From the NCBI GenBank assembly GCA_905250125.1, contig CAJNOL010000044.1, positions 124,001-188,000 of the forward strand: DNA of 64,000 nt. The letters are read 5' to 3'. Both the position numbers and the translations under genes were made by a program. The notes below the pieces were generated by a model that was not told the DNA's origin, did no database searches, and worked only from the letters and a program-made list of their open reading frames with translations. The stretch's first letter is position 1; every line of letters starts with the position of its first letter. Positions 11,901-23,210 of this stretch are shown one piece after another. This DNA is from Rotaria sordida. Its lineage: Eukaryota > Rotifera > Eurotatoria > Philodinida > Philodinidae.

Positions 11901-12938
11901 TATATATATATTCAAAATTTAATTTTGATTTATTTTCGTCTAACTTGTATCATTTTAGTCGAGCATGGCGTCGCAATCCACGTGAAACTGAGGAAAATCA
12001 ACCATCACAAGCTGCTTCTAATGATAATTGGCGTACACGAAATGATGAACAACAGTAACATTTCCTCTTGATATTACATGATAGTTAGATATATTTTTTG
12101 TTGAATTTTTAGTCCACGAGGTGGTGCTGGTGGCGATCGACGTCTTGATGATTCATCAAATACTAGAATTTCATCTAACGAAACATGGCGACCTAGAATA
12201 AGACCTGAACAACAAAATCGTGATGATCGAAGAGACGACAGACGTGATGATCGTAGAGACGATCGACGTGATGACCGCAGAGATGATAGACGCGATGATC
12301 GAAGAGATGATAGGCGTGATGATCGCAGGGATGATAGACGAGGATATTCTTCACAACAAACACAACCACCATCTTCATCAACATCAGAACGTTGGACTGA
12401 CAAAAATTCTGAAACAGCAGAGAAGTGGCATACAGTTGAAAAAAGACGTCCTAATGCGTAAATCATATAAGAACGATATTAGACATAATAGTTTCCTCTA
12501 TTTTTTTTCCCATTGAAATAGATCACGAACTGGTAATGATCGTCCATCACAAAACCGTTCAGAAGAATCATCTTCAAGTGGAGCTTGGCGACCAAAACAA
12601 CGTGTGACAACAGAACAACGAGATGAACCACGAGATGGCGGTCGTAGTGGTCAACAATCATCTACTAACTGGGGTCGATCAGATGACAATGGCAATTGGC
12701 GTACACGGGAGAGAACACGTTTGAACAGGTTTGTTTGAGTTAAAAATGATTTCTCTATTAAATAACCAAGTTTAGTTGGCGTGCTAATGAAAGTGATGAG
12801 ACTGAAAATAATCGTCCTCGTGCTAGTGGTGGTCCGTCATATGATGATCGACGTAATGATAATCGCCGTGCAAGTGGTGCTTCAGGAGATGATCGTCGTG
12901 GACAAAATCGTGATCATGGTGGTGGTAATCGCGAATAA
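5953..12938 (+). CDS. EIF3A: Eukaryotic translation initiation factor 3 subunit A
   Basis: Eleven exons: 5953-5995, 6062-6252, 6317-6453, 6527-6890, 8857-9082, 9147-9955, 10983-11899, 11959-12054, 12113-12457, 12522-12728, 12776-12938; all phases agree, 1165 aa. It is the largest scaffold subunit of eIF3, which loads mRNA on the 40S ribosome. Family landmarks run in order: [18 protein letters not shown] at the start, [58 protein letters not shown], the PCI domain (about 320-500, with [12 protein letters not shown]-like [16 protein letters not shown]), a long charged coiled coil (560-890) and an Arg/Asp-rich C-terminus. The tail holds an RDDR repeat (12225-12345) like the DDDRGPRR repeats of vertebrate eIF3a. 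Two introns are large (1966 and 1027 nt); the first carries a foldback element. Human eIF3a is longer, mainly in the tail. Confidence 0.96.
8282..8754. repeat. Foldback element, type A copy 1, in eIF3a intron 4
   Basis: A near-complete inverted repeat of about 470 bp. The left arm starts near GTGATGTGGAAAAGTTTAA and the right arm ends with its complement near 8752. The arms meet around a short loop at about 8515-8525. The 78-aa ORF at 8294-8530 is just one arm and not a gene. Type A also occurs near 45.8-46.5 kb. Confidence 0.8.
9956..10982. other. Large eIF3a intron 6
   Basis: A 1027-nt AT-rich intron between AAA|GTAAAA and TTGATTAG|GTGAGA. It holds two opposed ~20-nt matches (TCTCATCTGAA types at about 10110 and 10240) but no gene. 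Reading on without splicing would stop after five codons. Confidence 0.6.
12225..12345 (+). repeat. Tandem RDDR-coding repeat in eIF3a exon 9
   Basis: A 15-nt period (roughly GATGATCGAAGAGAC with variants) repeated about eight times encodes RRDDRRDD. The opposite strand shows a 130-aa open frame purely because of this periodicity. Confidence 0.85.
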
Positions 12939-13273
12939 AAATTAGTTTGGTGAAAAATAAGTGAGCCAATATCGTTATCATTATTGTTGTCATCGTCGTT
13001 GCTTTTTTTCTTTTTAAAACCTATTACTTTCGTCTATGTATGTGTTTGTGATTTTGTCAAACTATTTACGCTATTATCCATTATTTTTTATCCGTTTACC
13101 TTTCCTCTTTTTTTTTCTTTTTCTTTTTTGTTGCAGTGAAAAATAATTAATTTAATCAAAATAAAATTCTCGTTTCTGTTTTTTGTTTTTTGATAAATAA
13201 TTTTTTTTCTTATGTGAATGAAATGAAGAGAAAAGAAAAACACATAATCAACAATGAATATTTGTTTGCAGAT

Positions 13274-13681
13274 ATGTCATTATTTATTTTGTTTCGTCGC
13301 TCATTTTCTATTTTACAACAAACGAAAGAAAAAATTTTATCAAATCCAATTAAAATTGATATTGATATGCAAAATAAACTAGAACATCTTTCATTAATTT
13401 CATTTCAAGATGAAAAAACAATAAAAAAAGTTGAACAAACTATACATTCATCGAATATTATACATCAGGCAAATGTTGATCATCTTCAACCATTATATAC
13501 TTTAGTTGAAACAGAATTATGTCCTTTAAGACAAACAGATACAATATCAATTGAAAAAACTCTTCAAACTAAACAAGTACTTGAAAATGCTGCAAATATT
13601 TATGAAGAACATTTAGTTGCACCTATGATTGGTAAACGTGAATCACAAACTGTTGAAAAAGTTGATACAACAAAATTATAA
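13274..13681 (+). CDS. GATC: Mitochondrial glutamyl-tRNA(Gln) amidotransferase subunit C
   Basis: Single exon, 135 aa from the ATG at 13274 (MSLFILFRRSF, an Arg-containing amphipathic leader suited to mitochondrial import). GatC wraps around GatA/GatB in the complex that converts Glu-tRNA(Gln) to Gln-tRNA(Gln). Family features seen: the N-terminal helix block KLEHLSLISFQDE, then HQANVDHLQPLYTLVE, then PLRQTD, and the C-terminal block VLENAANIYEEHLVAPM. An upstream in-frame ATG at 13190 is open, but TTTGTTTGCAG ends at 13271, just 2 nt before the chosen ATG, marking a likely trans-splice acceptor that would remove it. The gene follows eIF3a by 335 nt and precedes the F-box gene by 80 nt. Confidence 0.85.
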   Translation: MSLFILFRRSFSILQQTKEKILSNPIKIDIDMQNKLEHLSLISFQDEKTIKKVEQTIHSSNIIHQANVDHLQPLYTLVETELCPLRQTDTISIEKTLQTKQVLENAANIYEEHLVAPMIGKRESQTVEKVDTTKL

Positions 13682-13743
13682 AGAAATAGAAAAAATATAA
13701 AATAAAAATAGTTTATGAATGATTAACTTTTGATTTCATAAAT

Positions 13744-13761
13744 GTTTTCTTATCTTTCTAG
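13744..13761 (+). promoter_or_regulatory. Putative trans-splice acceptor directly before the F-box gene ATG
   Basis: TTTTCTTATCTTTCTAG abuts the ATG at 13762, leaving no room for a 5' UTR unless a leader is spliced on. The gap from the GatC stop is 80 nt. Spliced-leader trans-splicing is established in bdelloid rotifers; its use here is inferred. Confidence 0.55.
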
Positions 13762-16700
13762 ATGTCATCTTTATTACTTGATCGTCTTCTATTAACATCT
13801 ATAAACGTTAAACATCGACTTGAATCTCTTTTAAATCTATGCCGTATATATGAACATCCATCATGGAAAAATGATGATCAATATGAAGAATTTTATCGAT
13901 TTTATGGACCAGATCATTCAGATATTGAAGAACTTGAAGTTTCTATTGTATCAATTTCATCATTAATTGAAAATCTTCAACATGAACAAGATATAGATGA
14001 AGATTATCAACCTTTTCCAGATTATCCTTTATGTAAAAATGGTTGGACATTAAAAGAAATTGAACAACTTGAAAAAGAAAAATGTTTAAATTTAAATATT
14101 ATAAATCAAATAGGTTTACATACATTAAATCAATGTTATGAGGAACTTAATGAAAAACAATCCTCCTCAACAACGAAATTCAATGTAAATATCATTTATT
14201 TTCTAAAAAATCAAAGAGACAAAAAAAACCAAGAAACAATGATGGAAAGAGATAGAAGAATCAGATTGAATTTATTTTATTTCGTTGAAACTAGATCAAA
14301 AATATTTGTCTGTGGAAGGATCAATGGGAAAAAAGCGAAAATTCCGTACTTCACTGTACCCTAAAAGTAAGGAATTGTTGCTTTTCCCCTTAGGAAGAAT
14401 AATGTATTGCATTTAATTCTTATAGTCAGATATATTTAGGTATCAAGTTCTATTTGAATTAGAACAAGCACAGCATATTTGACCCCTGTTCAAAAAGTGA
14501 CATTAGTAATAATCATAACTCCTCTTCTAGAACAAGAAGTCATGGTCTTCTATTATGGAAATTCACATCGCTCTTTCAAAAGTGACCTTCTATTGTGAAC
14601 TAGGTTTTTTTGCTAAAATTTACCTAGAAAATTAAAGATTTTTTAAAAACTTTTCTGATGTTCACATAGACGTGATTAGTAACTAAGCGCCGGAAAATTA
14701 GGCTTTTTACTAAGAACATGTTTTTACCAGAAAAAAAAAGAATTTTAATTACAAAAAAAAGGTTTTTACTCAAAAGTTAGGTTTTTATGTACTAAAACAT
14801 CCTAAATTCGATAGATTTTCGAAAAAAAAATGTTTAGAAAACTCATAATTTTTCTTTACAACTTGTGAAATTTTTCTTGTGGGTTACTTTCTAATGAGAG
14901 TAGTCTTTTAATATAGAATGACCTTCTATTCTGGGGAGGAGTGCGTTATGACAGCACGATGTGTCGTCATCTGTATTATCGTCTTCTTATTTCTTCTAAT
15001 TTTTGTGTATCTTTCTCGCTATGTTCTCTCTCTTGTTCTATCCATATTCTTCTGTATGTACTTTATTTAATTGGCGCTAGAGAGAAATATATATGTATAG
15101 TGAACTACGGTTGTATACTTGTAAGTCTATGAGTTGTGAAGGTGTATTTTGGTCTGAGTATTATAGTTACACAGCATACATCTGTAGATTATATTTATTT
15201 ACTTTCCTCTAAAATATAAATTATTGAGAAAATATTTATTAATTTGATTCATATTGATTATCTGGCATTAAGCTTGTCGTACATCTAGACATCTCAGGGA
15301 GGCTTACTAATGTTCAAATTAAACAAAGCTACTTGATTAGACTTTTGGATCTTACATGAATATTTTTATTACAACTAAAAAATCTCCAATTTTCAATTTT
15401 GACTTATTCCTTTTATATGAATACTTCATTCTGTTTCACAATATGAATACTAGTGCATGTTTATTCACTTGACAGTAAACGATTTCCTTATCAACCTTAT
15501 TTAAATTTAGACAAGAATAGACATTTTCTAACTAGATTTTGCTTTAGTAATAAAAAAAAACATTCACATACTCATTTGATATTCAATATAATTTATTTAG
15601 AATGAACATTTAACATCACATGATCTTAATCATTTGAATACAACTTCATTATCATCCATTCCAAACTCATGTATATCTTGTGATACAAATAAAAATCTTC
15701 TTGATCTTCCAACAGAACTTCTTCTTCAAATATTTTCATTAATTTCACCATTTGAACTTATAATAAATGTTGCGCCAACTTGTCGTTATTTTGCAAATCT
15801 TATTTTAAATTATGGTTTTTCTCATATTGATCTTTCAAAAATAGTTTCCGTTTTTGATGTAACTCATTTACTTTCATATTTAACACATCTTCGTTCAATA
15901 ACATTTATTAATTGGGAAAATGAAGTAAGTATTCTTACATGGGCTATATGGTTTGATAGAATTGCTAAAACAACTTCTAAACTTCATACAATACGTTTTC
16001 AAAATATTCATATATGTCCAATATTAATTTGTTTTATTGTTGAATATTTTCCTCATTGTTTACAAACAATTATATTTGATTATCAACAACATAAAGGCTA
16101 TGAAAAATTTGATTTAATTTTATCATTACTTGCTGATAAAACTATTCAATTAAAATGTATTACGGCTTCATATCAATTAGGAATAACTAATTTTGGTATT
16201 TTACAACTTGTTAAGAATTTAAATATAATAGTAGAATTAAATTTACTTTATATTGAAGCAATTAATGATGAGTAAGTTTATTTTTTGTTTTTCTTTAAAT
16301 AAAAAAAAAAAGAAACTAGAATTATGAAATTTTATTTTAATATAGAACAGTAAAAGTTTTATGTGATAAACATAATTCATATTTGGAAATTCTTAAAATT
16401 GATGGTGCTCAATTAACAGATAAAGCTTTAGAATATATTGATTATTGTCGAAAAATGAAATCGATTATGATAGAATTTTGCACAAATATGACAGGCTCAA
16501 ATTTTCATATATTTCAAGTAGATTTTATTTATTTTTATATATTCAAATAATTTGTTTATTATTTTAATTTATTTCCAATAGAATTTTTATAATCTTAAAG
16601 AATTATGTTTATCAAAATTAACAACTGTTCCACTTGAATCATTTCAATTATTATTTAATGGAAAACATATTTTTGAACATTTAATTATACTTAAATTAGG

Positions 16701-18399
16701 TGAATGTCATTTGATTGATGATGATTGTGTTCGATCAATTATTAAAATGTAAGTGTTTATTTTGGACAATGCCTGATTCGATGATCTTTCATTTGGAGCT
16801 CTTCTTAATTCGGTCCGTTTCAATTGATTCTTATTTCGATCTCTTTCCAGATAGATTATAATTCAACAAATTAAAACGAGATGATAAATCTTCATTTCTC
16901 TTCATGATTAATCATTTAAATAGTTTATTCTCAAATAGTCATTAGTGAGAGGTCCACAAGGAATTAAATTTATTCCAGTTTACTCTATAGATTTTCAAGA
17001 TACTATGACTTTCATACATTTTATATCTTTTACTCTCTTCAGTGTGTAGGTATAGATAGAATAGAGACCTTGCCCTCACCCACATTCTGTTTGATTTATA
17101 CCTCATATTGTTAAACTTCTAGAAGACGTGTGAATATCGAAAAGTAAAACGGGATAAATTTAGTTTCTCGTCGACCTATGCATATTGAATATGAAAAACG
17201 AATAGCAAGTACCATGCAATTCACAACTAATGACTGTCTCAGAATTAAAAAGTGATGAACGTCTTTTTATCTGATACTATATAAGATAAAATTATATTAA
17301 TCATCTCCGCAAAACGTTCAAAAAGAAAGGCATGAAAATAGTATTTCATTTCGATGTAATTTTGATTTTGACATGTTGTTTAGATAGAGGGATTTCACAT
17401 TTATAGTTCAAGATGCAATTCAGATGATTATCTTCTCATATCTCAATGTTAGATAAACAAAGCTGTATATCTATTCGGTCCAATTATATAGAGTTCTGTT
17501 GATTTTTGTCAAAATTTTCTTGAAACAAAACATCGGTTTCACACACTCTTTTTGTATATTTTGTGAAGATGATGGATTTTAAAATAATTTTGTATTACAT
17601 TGCATCAGGCAGAAAGACATCCAAAGTTCATCTGTTTCGAATGCTGAAAACAGAAGATCGCTAGCTGTTGTCGTTGTCGAATTATTTAGATTACACTCAC
17701 CACTCTGTAATTCTAGCGTGGACATTGCACACAATAATGCATTTGTCCTTAACTATCAAGGTTTATAATTAGTAATTCGATACGGCAAAACCGTAAAAAC
17801 AAAAAATTTAATTTTTTTTTATATACACAATGTGTCTATACATTATAAATGCTGATAACCTTTGTATTTTTGCTGTTATTTTTTATTGTTCAAATTTTTT
17901 TCTTCTATATTAAATATAATTATGAATCATTGTAATTGATCATATTAGGATTGCATTGAGAAAAGACCTAAATGAGAAATCATCGAATAGGATCGAGTCC
18001 AGGGTAAACCGTTTCTCTTTTCCTTTTTTTTTGTCGATAAGGTTTTTTCTTTCTTTTTGAAAACGTTTATTTTATAGGTGTCCTCGATTGATTGATTTCA
18101 CTTGTACATGGGCATATTGTCTCACTGATGATAGTTTCAATGAAATTGTCATTCGATGTCATCATCTTCGACGTTTATCATTAGTAGGATGTCATCAAAT
18201 TTATGGCCAAATATTACATGATGTACCAGAAAAATATTTCCATGATATAGAATATCTTAATTTTGAACAATGTAATCAAATTGAAGATGATCTTTTAGTT
18301 AAATTATATAAAAGAAAAAAATCGATATCGATTATCAATTATTATGGAACATCTGTTGACGATGATGATGATGATGATGATGATGAGAGAAATTTTTAA
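13762..18399 (+). CDS. F-box / leucine-rich-repeat protein
   Basis: Five exons: 13762-14184, 15601-16271, 16346-16517, 16582-16748, 18078-18399; phases agree, 584 aa. Residues 1-141 are an acidic, helical N-terminal region of unknown type. The F-box follows at about 165-205 (LLDLPTELLLQIFSLISPFE, then NVAPTCRYFANLIL). LRR-like segments follow (LTHLRSITFINW, YLEILKIDGAQLTDKALEYI, HLRRLSLVGCHQI, IEYLNFEQCNQIEDDLLVKL), of the cysteine-containing FBXL type. Such proteins bind SKP1 through the F-box and choose substrates for SCF ubiquitin ligases. The C-terminus ends in a run of aspartates from a GAT microsatellite (18361-18386). Introns 1 (1416 nt) and 4 (1329 nt) are unusually long. Which FBXL subfamily is not clear. 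Confidence 0.85.
14185..15600. other. Large F-box gene intron 1
   Basis: 1416 nt of AT-rich intron with repeated short phrases such as TGACCTTCTATT (about 14582 and 14920). No gene is recognised; small ORFs here look like chance. Confidence 0.5.
16749..18077. other. Large F-box gene intron 4
   Basis: 1329 nt, AT|GTAAGTG to TTTTATAG. No ORF or repeat that I can support. Confidence 0.5.
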
Positions 18400-18939
18400 T
18401 ATTTCTTCTTCTTCTTTTTTTTTTTTAATATGTCTTTTTTATTGTATGACGTCTGTAAATATTATCAATTGAATGCAAAAAAAAAAGAAATGAATAAATA
18501 AATATCTTCAATGTTCAATTAATATTGAATTAAATATTTTCTTTTTCATTTGTTCTGTCTTTATATACAATTGATTTGTATTTTACGTTCACGTAACGAG
18601 TTTTTTTTTCTATTTGATAGAGAAGAACATGAAAAAAAAGAACAGAAAAAAATCCTTGTCTTGTAGGTCTCTGTAATTGTCTGTTTTTTTTTAAGCATTT
18701 TAATAATTACATTTGTTTGATCTGATAAGGTCATGAATTGTTCCTTACAATTAGAATGCGTATATGAGCATGTAAATGTTCAATAGTTTCACGCACCATC
18801 AATAAATGTCACGCGAAATGTCCCGTGCCATGCATATATGCACATATACAGAGGTAGGAAATAAAAGACAATGTTCAATTGATTTGAAGTCGCTTATTTA
18901 AAGGTGTGCACACAAACATATAAGGAACGTGCGTTAACA
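18400..18939. other. 3' end of F-box gene and upstream region of the proline-rich gene
   Basis: Holds AATAAATAAATA near 18495, a likely polyadenylation signal, and then AT-rich spacer. An in-frame GTG at 18904 was not used as a start; the ATG at 18940 is preferred for a eukaryote. Confidence 0.5.
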
Positions 18940-21900
18940 ATGAATAAGTGGTCAACATCATTACCATCGATTATCTCATTGTGTAATGATGTACAATTTG
19001 AATTCGATCCTGTGTTTATACAACAAACAGGAACAGGAACACCGACTACAACATCAATGTCATCATCACATAAAAATCTATATAGTGGCAGTGGTTCTCT
19101 TAGTGATTTATCAATACTTATTCAATCTCAACCATCATTTATTAGCTATGATGAATATTTAAATAATTATACTCAATCATCCAAACCACCTATTTCGTTA
19201 TATGATACATCTATTGAACATGCAACAACAATACAAGCAGATATATCATCACATGAACAATTTGTAACTGATGATGAATTACTTGAATCATTGGTTGCTT
19301 ATGCCGATAGTTTTAATTTGGTTTCTTCTGATTATTCAATTCAAAATACAAAACTACAATTAACAACAAAAGTAACTCCAATTCCAAAAGTACAAACAAC
19401 ACCAATTCCAAAAATAAAACCAACACCAATTTCAACAGTACAAACAAACATAAGACGAAGAACACAATCGTCAACAGCTAATTTAACATCTATGATTGAA
19501 AATGATGCATTAACACGACATAGAAGTTGTGATGATATAACAATGGCATGTTCTATAACAAGTACTAGTAAACCAATAACTGTTATACCACGAGAAGAAC
19601 TTAGGAAGAAAAAAAAATTAACAAAATTTGTACCATCTGAATCTCATCCACAATTTTTTTTTGCTAGAAAAACAGATGAAAATAATCATAATCATAATCA
19701 TAATAATATTTTTGAAAAACATCATGAAGAAAAACCAATTGAAGATGGTGCAACAACGACAGATATTTCAAAATTTGAATGGGGATTTTCATCAGATACA
19801 ATGAACGAATCAAACAAACCATTAGGTGAATCATTTCATAATTATGAAGCAACAACTAATATTGGTGATATTAATTTAAATTATTTAAAAGATCTTGAAC
19901 GTTGTTCTTCTATGGCTGCTTCAATAGATTTTACGCATGAATATTCAACACCAATTCCACCACCACCACCACCCGTTATAATACGAAAAAAAAGTAAAGA
20001 TATTATATTAAAACAACAAGTTGATATACAATTACTTCGTCCACCAACTCCTCCACCACCAGCTCCAATTATTATTCGAGAAGTTCGTCATAAACCTCCT
20101 TTGCCTCCTAGATCAATGACAATACATCAAAAACTAGAAAATACTGGTCAAGTTCAATTATCTAGAACACCATCACCTATTGTAATTCGTGAACGTCCAC
20201 CACTTCCACCAAAAAAGGATTATCCATCCAAACCAACTATTTTTTATCGTCATTTACCAACTCCACCACCTTCACCACCAACAGTAATTGTTGAACGTCT
20301 TCGACCACGTGTTTCAGCCGTCATACAAAAACCAGCACCTATTTTAGTTGAAAAATGGTTACCATATCCACCTGAACAACAGCGTGAAATAATTTATGAA
20401 CGAGCATCACCATTACCAATACGACATAAACGTCAAGCTAATGAACATGCAAAAAAAATTATTGTCGAATATGATGACGTTAATATTATTGTTAATAAAG
20501 ATGTAAAACAACGATCAGAAATAAAATGTGTTAGACCCGATCAATATGTTCAACAATATGGAAATTCATTGTATTCGAATGAAACTCTTAATAAATTATT
20601 AACTGATTTTACTTGTTCATCGCAAGTATGTCTTTAAGAGTAATTCCGCTCTTTTTTTTACCATGTCTGATTCTCGAATAGAGTACAATTAATCGGACTG
20701 AAATTTTTACCATAGATAGAGCACCTTAAATAAGGAGATATGAATTTGATGGAAGAAGTTCCAAAACAAAAAAGGTTTTCGAAAAGTTTCTGGAGGAACT
20801 CTGGTTTTTTGTGGTACCGCCTTCTGGTACATTACAACTTCCATCAAACTTTGTCCGATTAGACGGCAAATTTTTTTGGAAATACTTAAAACTATATTTC
20901 AGAGGTAGTTTTGAGCTTTCAAGGAAATTTTACTTTCTTTTTTTCTTATGAGAAAAATATGTAAAAGTTCAGAGTCAAAATCAACGATTTAGTTTTCGGA
21001 TATGAAGACCAAAAACGAAAACGATCAGTTGCACCTCTGGAAAATACTTCTAAGTATCTGTTGGAAAAAGTTTTGCCTGATCAGTTGTCACTCTTTGAAA
21101 AAACAGAAGTGGACAAATACAATGTGTGTATGGTGAATTCTCGTTTCGTCGAAAGCTTAATTGATTTTCTTGTTTCGTCGAAAATTTTATTATAGCTGTT
21201 TTTCCAGTGTTCCTATTTCGTCGAAAAAATTTTTTGTAGCGTTCTCGTTTCGTCGAAAAGTAAAATTGAAAGAAAAGATGAAGAATATAAGTAGCTTATT
21301 CTAATTGCTTTCGTTCTCTTGAATAGACTAAGAGGCATCAAAGAAACAAATTAAACTCTATCGTTACATCATTCAACCAACGATCCAATACCACTACGAA
21401 AAATTTATTTGTAAATCGAAATCCTTGATCCAAATATTTAGTTAGTGGTTATAAACAACAAACCTTAGTTGTGGACAAATAGGGGTTAGGATGAGAATGT
21501 GTGATTGTTTCGGTACATATGAGAACGTGGGTGATAGCTTTCTGATTGCCTACCCACACATTCAACACTATTAACATCTCAACATTTTCACAGCTCGGTG
21601 TGTGTAAATGTCAGCATTTTTCCCTTTCGATATTAGTGAGGTGACTCCATTAGCTGTGCAATCTTTGTAATGCTCTTAATAAATGTTTTTGAGATCCATC
21701 CAGAATCATTTTTTTGAATTAGTCTGTTAAAGAAAATGAAATGATTATGAATAAGCTAAGCATATTCTGCATATTTTCATTCAAATTTTAATTTTCGACG
21801 AAACAAGAACACACGAAAAAAAAAATTCGACGAAACGAGAAGACACGAAAAAAAATTTTTCGACGAAACAAGAAAATCAATTAAGCTTTCGACGAAACGA

Positions 21901-22039
21901 GAACTAACCGTGTGTATCCATAATACATGCCTATTTTCTTTTTCTTTTTTCTTAATTAAATTTATTTTAGGTGAAAAATGAACAACCAAATTTATCACAT
22001 CAACGTTATTACGAAAATTATTCACCGATATATCATTAA
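18940..22039 (+). CDS. Proline-rich low-complexity protein with PPxPPPP-IIIRE / EKWLPYPP motifs
   Basis: Exons 18940-20625 and 21971-22039 joined in phase 0 give 584 aa; exon 2 adds VKNEQPNLSHQRYYENYSP and four more residues. Residues 1-330 are Ser/Thr/Asn-rich with TTPIPKIKPTPI repeats. Residues 340-490 carry variants of a unit of proline runs followed by a beta-like Val/Ile block and Arg/Glu: [82 protein letters not shown]. Alternating proline and V/I-V-E/R blocks recall cytoskeletal articulin/alveolin-type repeats of protists, but this is resemblance only. RPPLPPKK sites would suit SH3 binding. No signal peptide or membrane segment is seen. Function unknown. The 1345-nt intron contains a foldback element. 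Confidence 0.75.
21123..21922. repeat. Foldback element, type E, with repeated TTTCGTCGAAA palindromes
   Basis: The left arm (about 21123-21275) and right arm (about 21782-21922) are inverted copies about 145 nt long around a ~500-nt centre. Each arm carries four TTTCGTCGAAA-type units (itself nearly palindromic) spaced 30-40 nt apart. It lies wholly inside the intron of the proline-rich gene. Confidence 0.8.
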
Positions 22040-22599
22040 TTATGCAATCATAAAAACTAGGACAAAAAAATGACGATTAAAAATTTTTTTTTGTCCTCGT
22101 CGTGAAAATTCTATTGAACTACTTACTTCTCTTTCCTCTAAGAAACCTGTATGTGTGTGTTTGTGAAGAAAATATACGAGAAGTATTCATTTTATTCTTA
22201 AATTATATTCATATTTAAGGTTTTTTTCTGTTTTTGGATATGCTGTTGAAAAGAAAAGAAAAGAAAAAAAGAGCTGAACTATATCGTGCATTTATTTTTT
22301 ATCTTTTCATTAAATTATTTCGAATAAATTAAATATAAATATAAAAATTATTTTATTGTAATAAGTTATTTTACGTAACATAAATTATTTCAATACAATA
22401 AAATAGATTTTTCAAAAAAAGAAAATGAAAATAATAACATTATCATACATCAAAAAATCAAAAAGTATATTGACTATTTTAATTGTAAAAATACTTTATT
22501 TAAGCAAAAAATTTGATTCAGTTAATTGATCAATATAAACATCGATGTTTATAAATATCGTGTAAAATCTGAAGAAAAATATATATACAATTATTAAAT

Positions 22600-22972
22600 G
22601 TCAACTAGAAAGAAAAGATTTATGACGGCAGAAGTGAACTTGATATTCCGTACTATGGATACGCTCACAGCTACCAATCAAGTAACAATAACCAATGATA
22701 TGACGGCTGCTACCAAAACGATACGAGATGCCACCAATATGTCGACTTCTACCAATAAGATAAGACTTAGCATCTACACGTTCATCCTAGAAGTAACGCC
22801 CATTGTCACCGAAGTATCGGCCATCATAGCCATGACGAATAGCTATCGGCTAGAATAATGAAGATGATAAATGAAAAACTAAATTAATTAATTGATCTCC
22901 TTGTAGAAAGCCATCGACGCAAAGAAGAACCAAACCAAACGCAAAATATTTGAGAATGAATGGTACGCTCAT
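22600..22972 (-). pseudogene. Small secreted-peptide gene relic, Gly/Tyr/Arg-rich mature part
   Basis: Minus strand. ATG at 22972 opens a signal peptide (FILKYFAFGLVLLCVDGFLQ) matching the one at 27116 (IVKYILLILVLLCTSGLLQ). The exon end CTACAAGGAG aligns with that gene's donor site, but GT has become AT. A 3' splice site TTATTCTAG then precedes the next exon at about 22849, again like the intact gene. One frame downstream reads HGYDGRYFGDNGRYF, then a stop, then RSRHIGGISYRFGSSRHIIG. The lost donor and stop indicate decay. The opposite-strand 86-aa ORF (22598-22858) is a shadow. Confidence 0.45.
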
Positions 22973-23210
22973 TATCATAGACGGATCATTTCTAATTAAT
23001 TATTTAGTTGATGAGTGCATTGCTCTTGATAGATAAGATGAATAAAGAATGCATCAGTCCTCAATTACAGACTTTTTGCAAAACATCTTACTTTTTGTTT
23101 GTATTTTTTAAATATTAATTCAGAAAAATCTTTTATATAATTCTATTGTCATTTTCAAAAAAACAGTGAGTGTGACTGTTTTCTGAATAGCCTTTGATAG
23201 AAAATCAGTA

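Noticed and set aside
12074-12466. 130-aa minus-strand ORF with LSSLRSSR repeats
   Set aside because: It is the reverse shadow of the RDDR-coding repeat in eIF3a exon 9.
13190-13273. 28 extra N-terminal residues of GatC from the upstream ATG
   Set aside because: The acceptor TTTGTTTGCAG at 13271 would remove that ATG, and the extension looks like AT-rich leader DNA.
22598-22858. 86-aa + strand ORF rich in Thr
   Set aside because: Its complement carries the peptide relic with matching signal exon and acceptor, which explains the region better.
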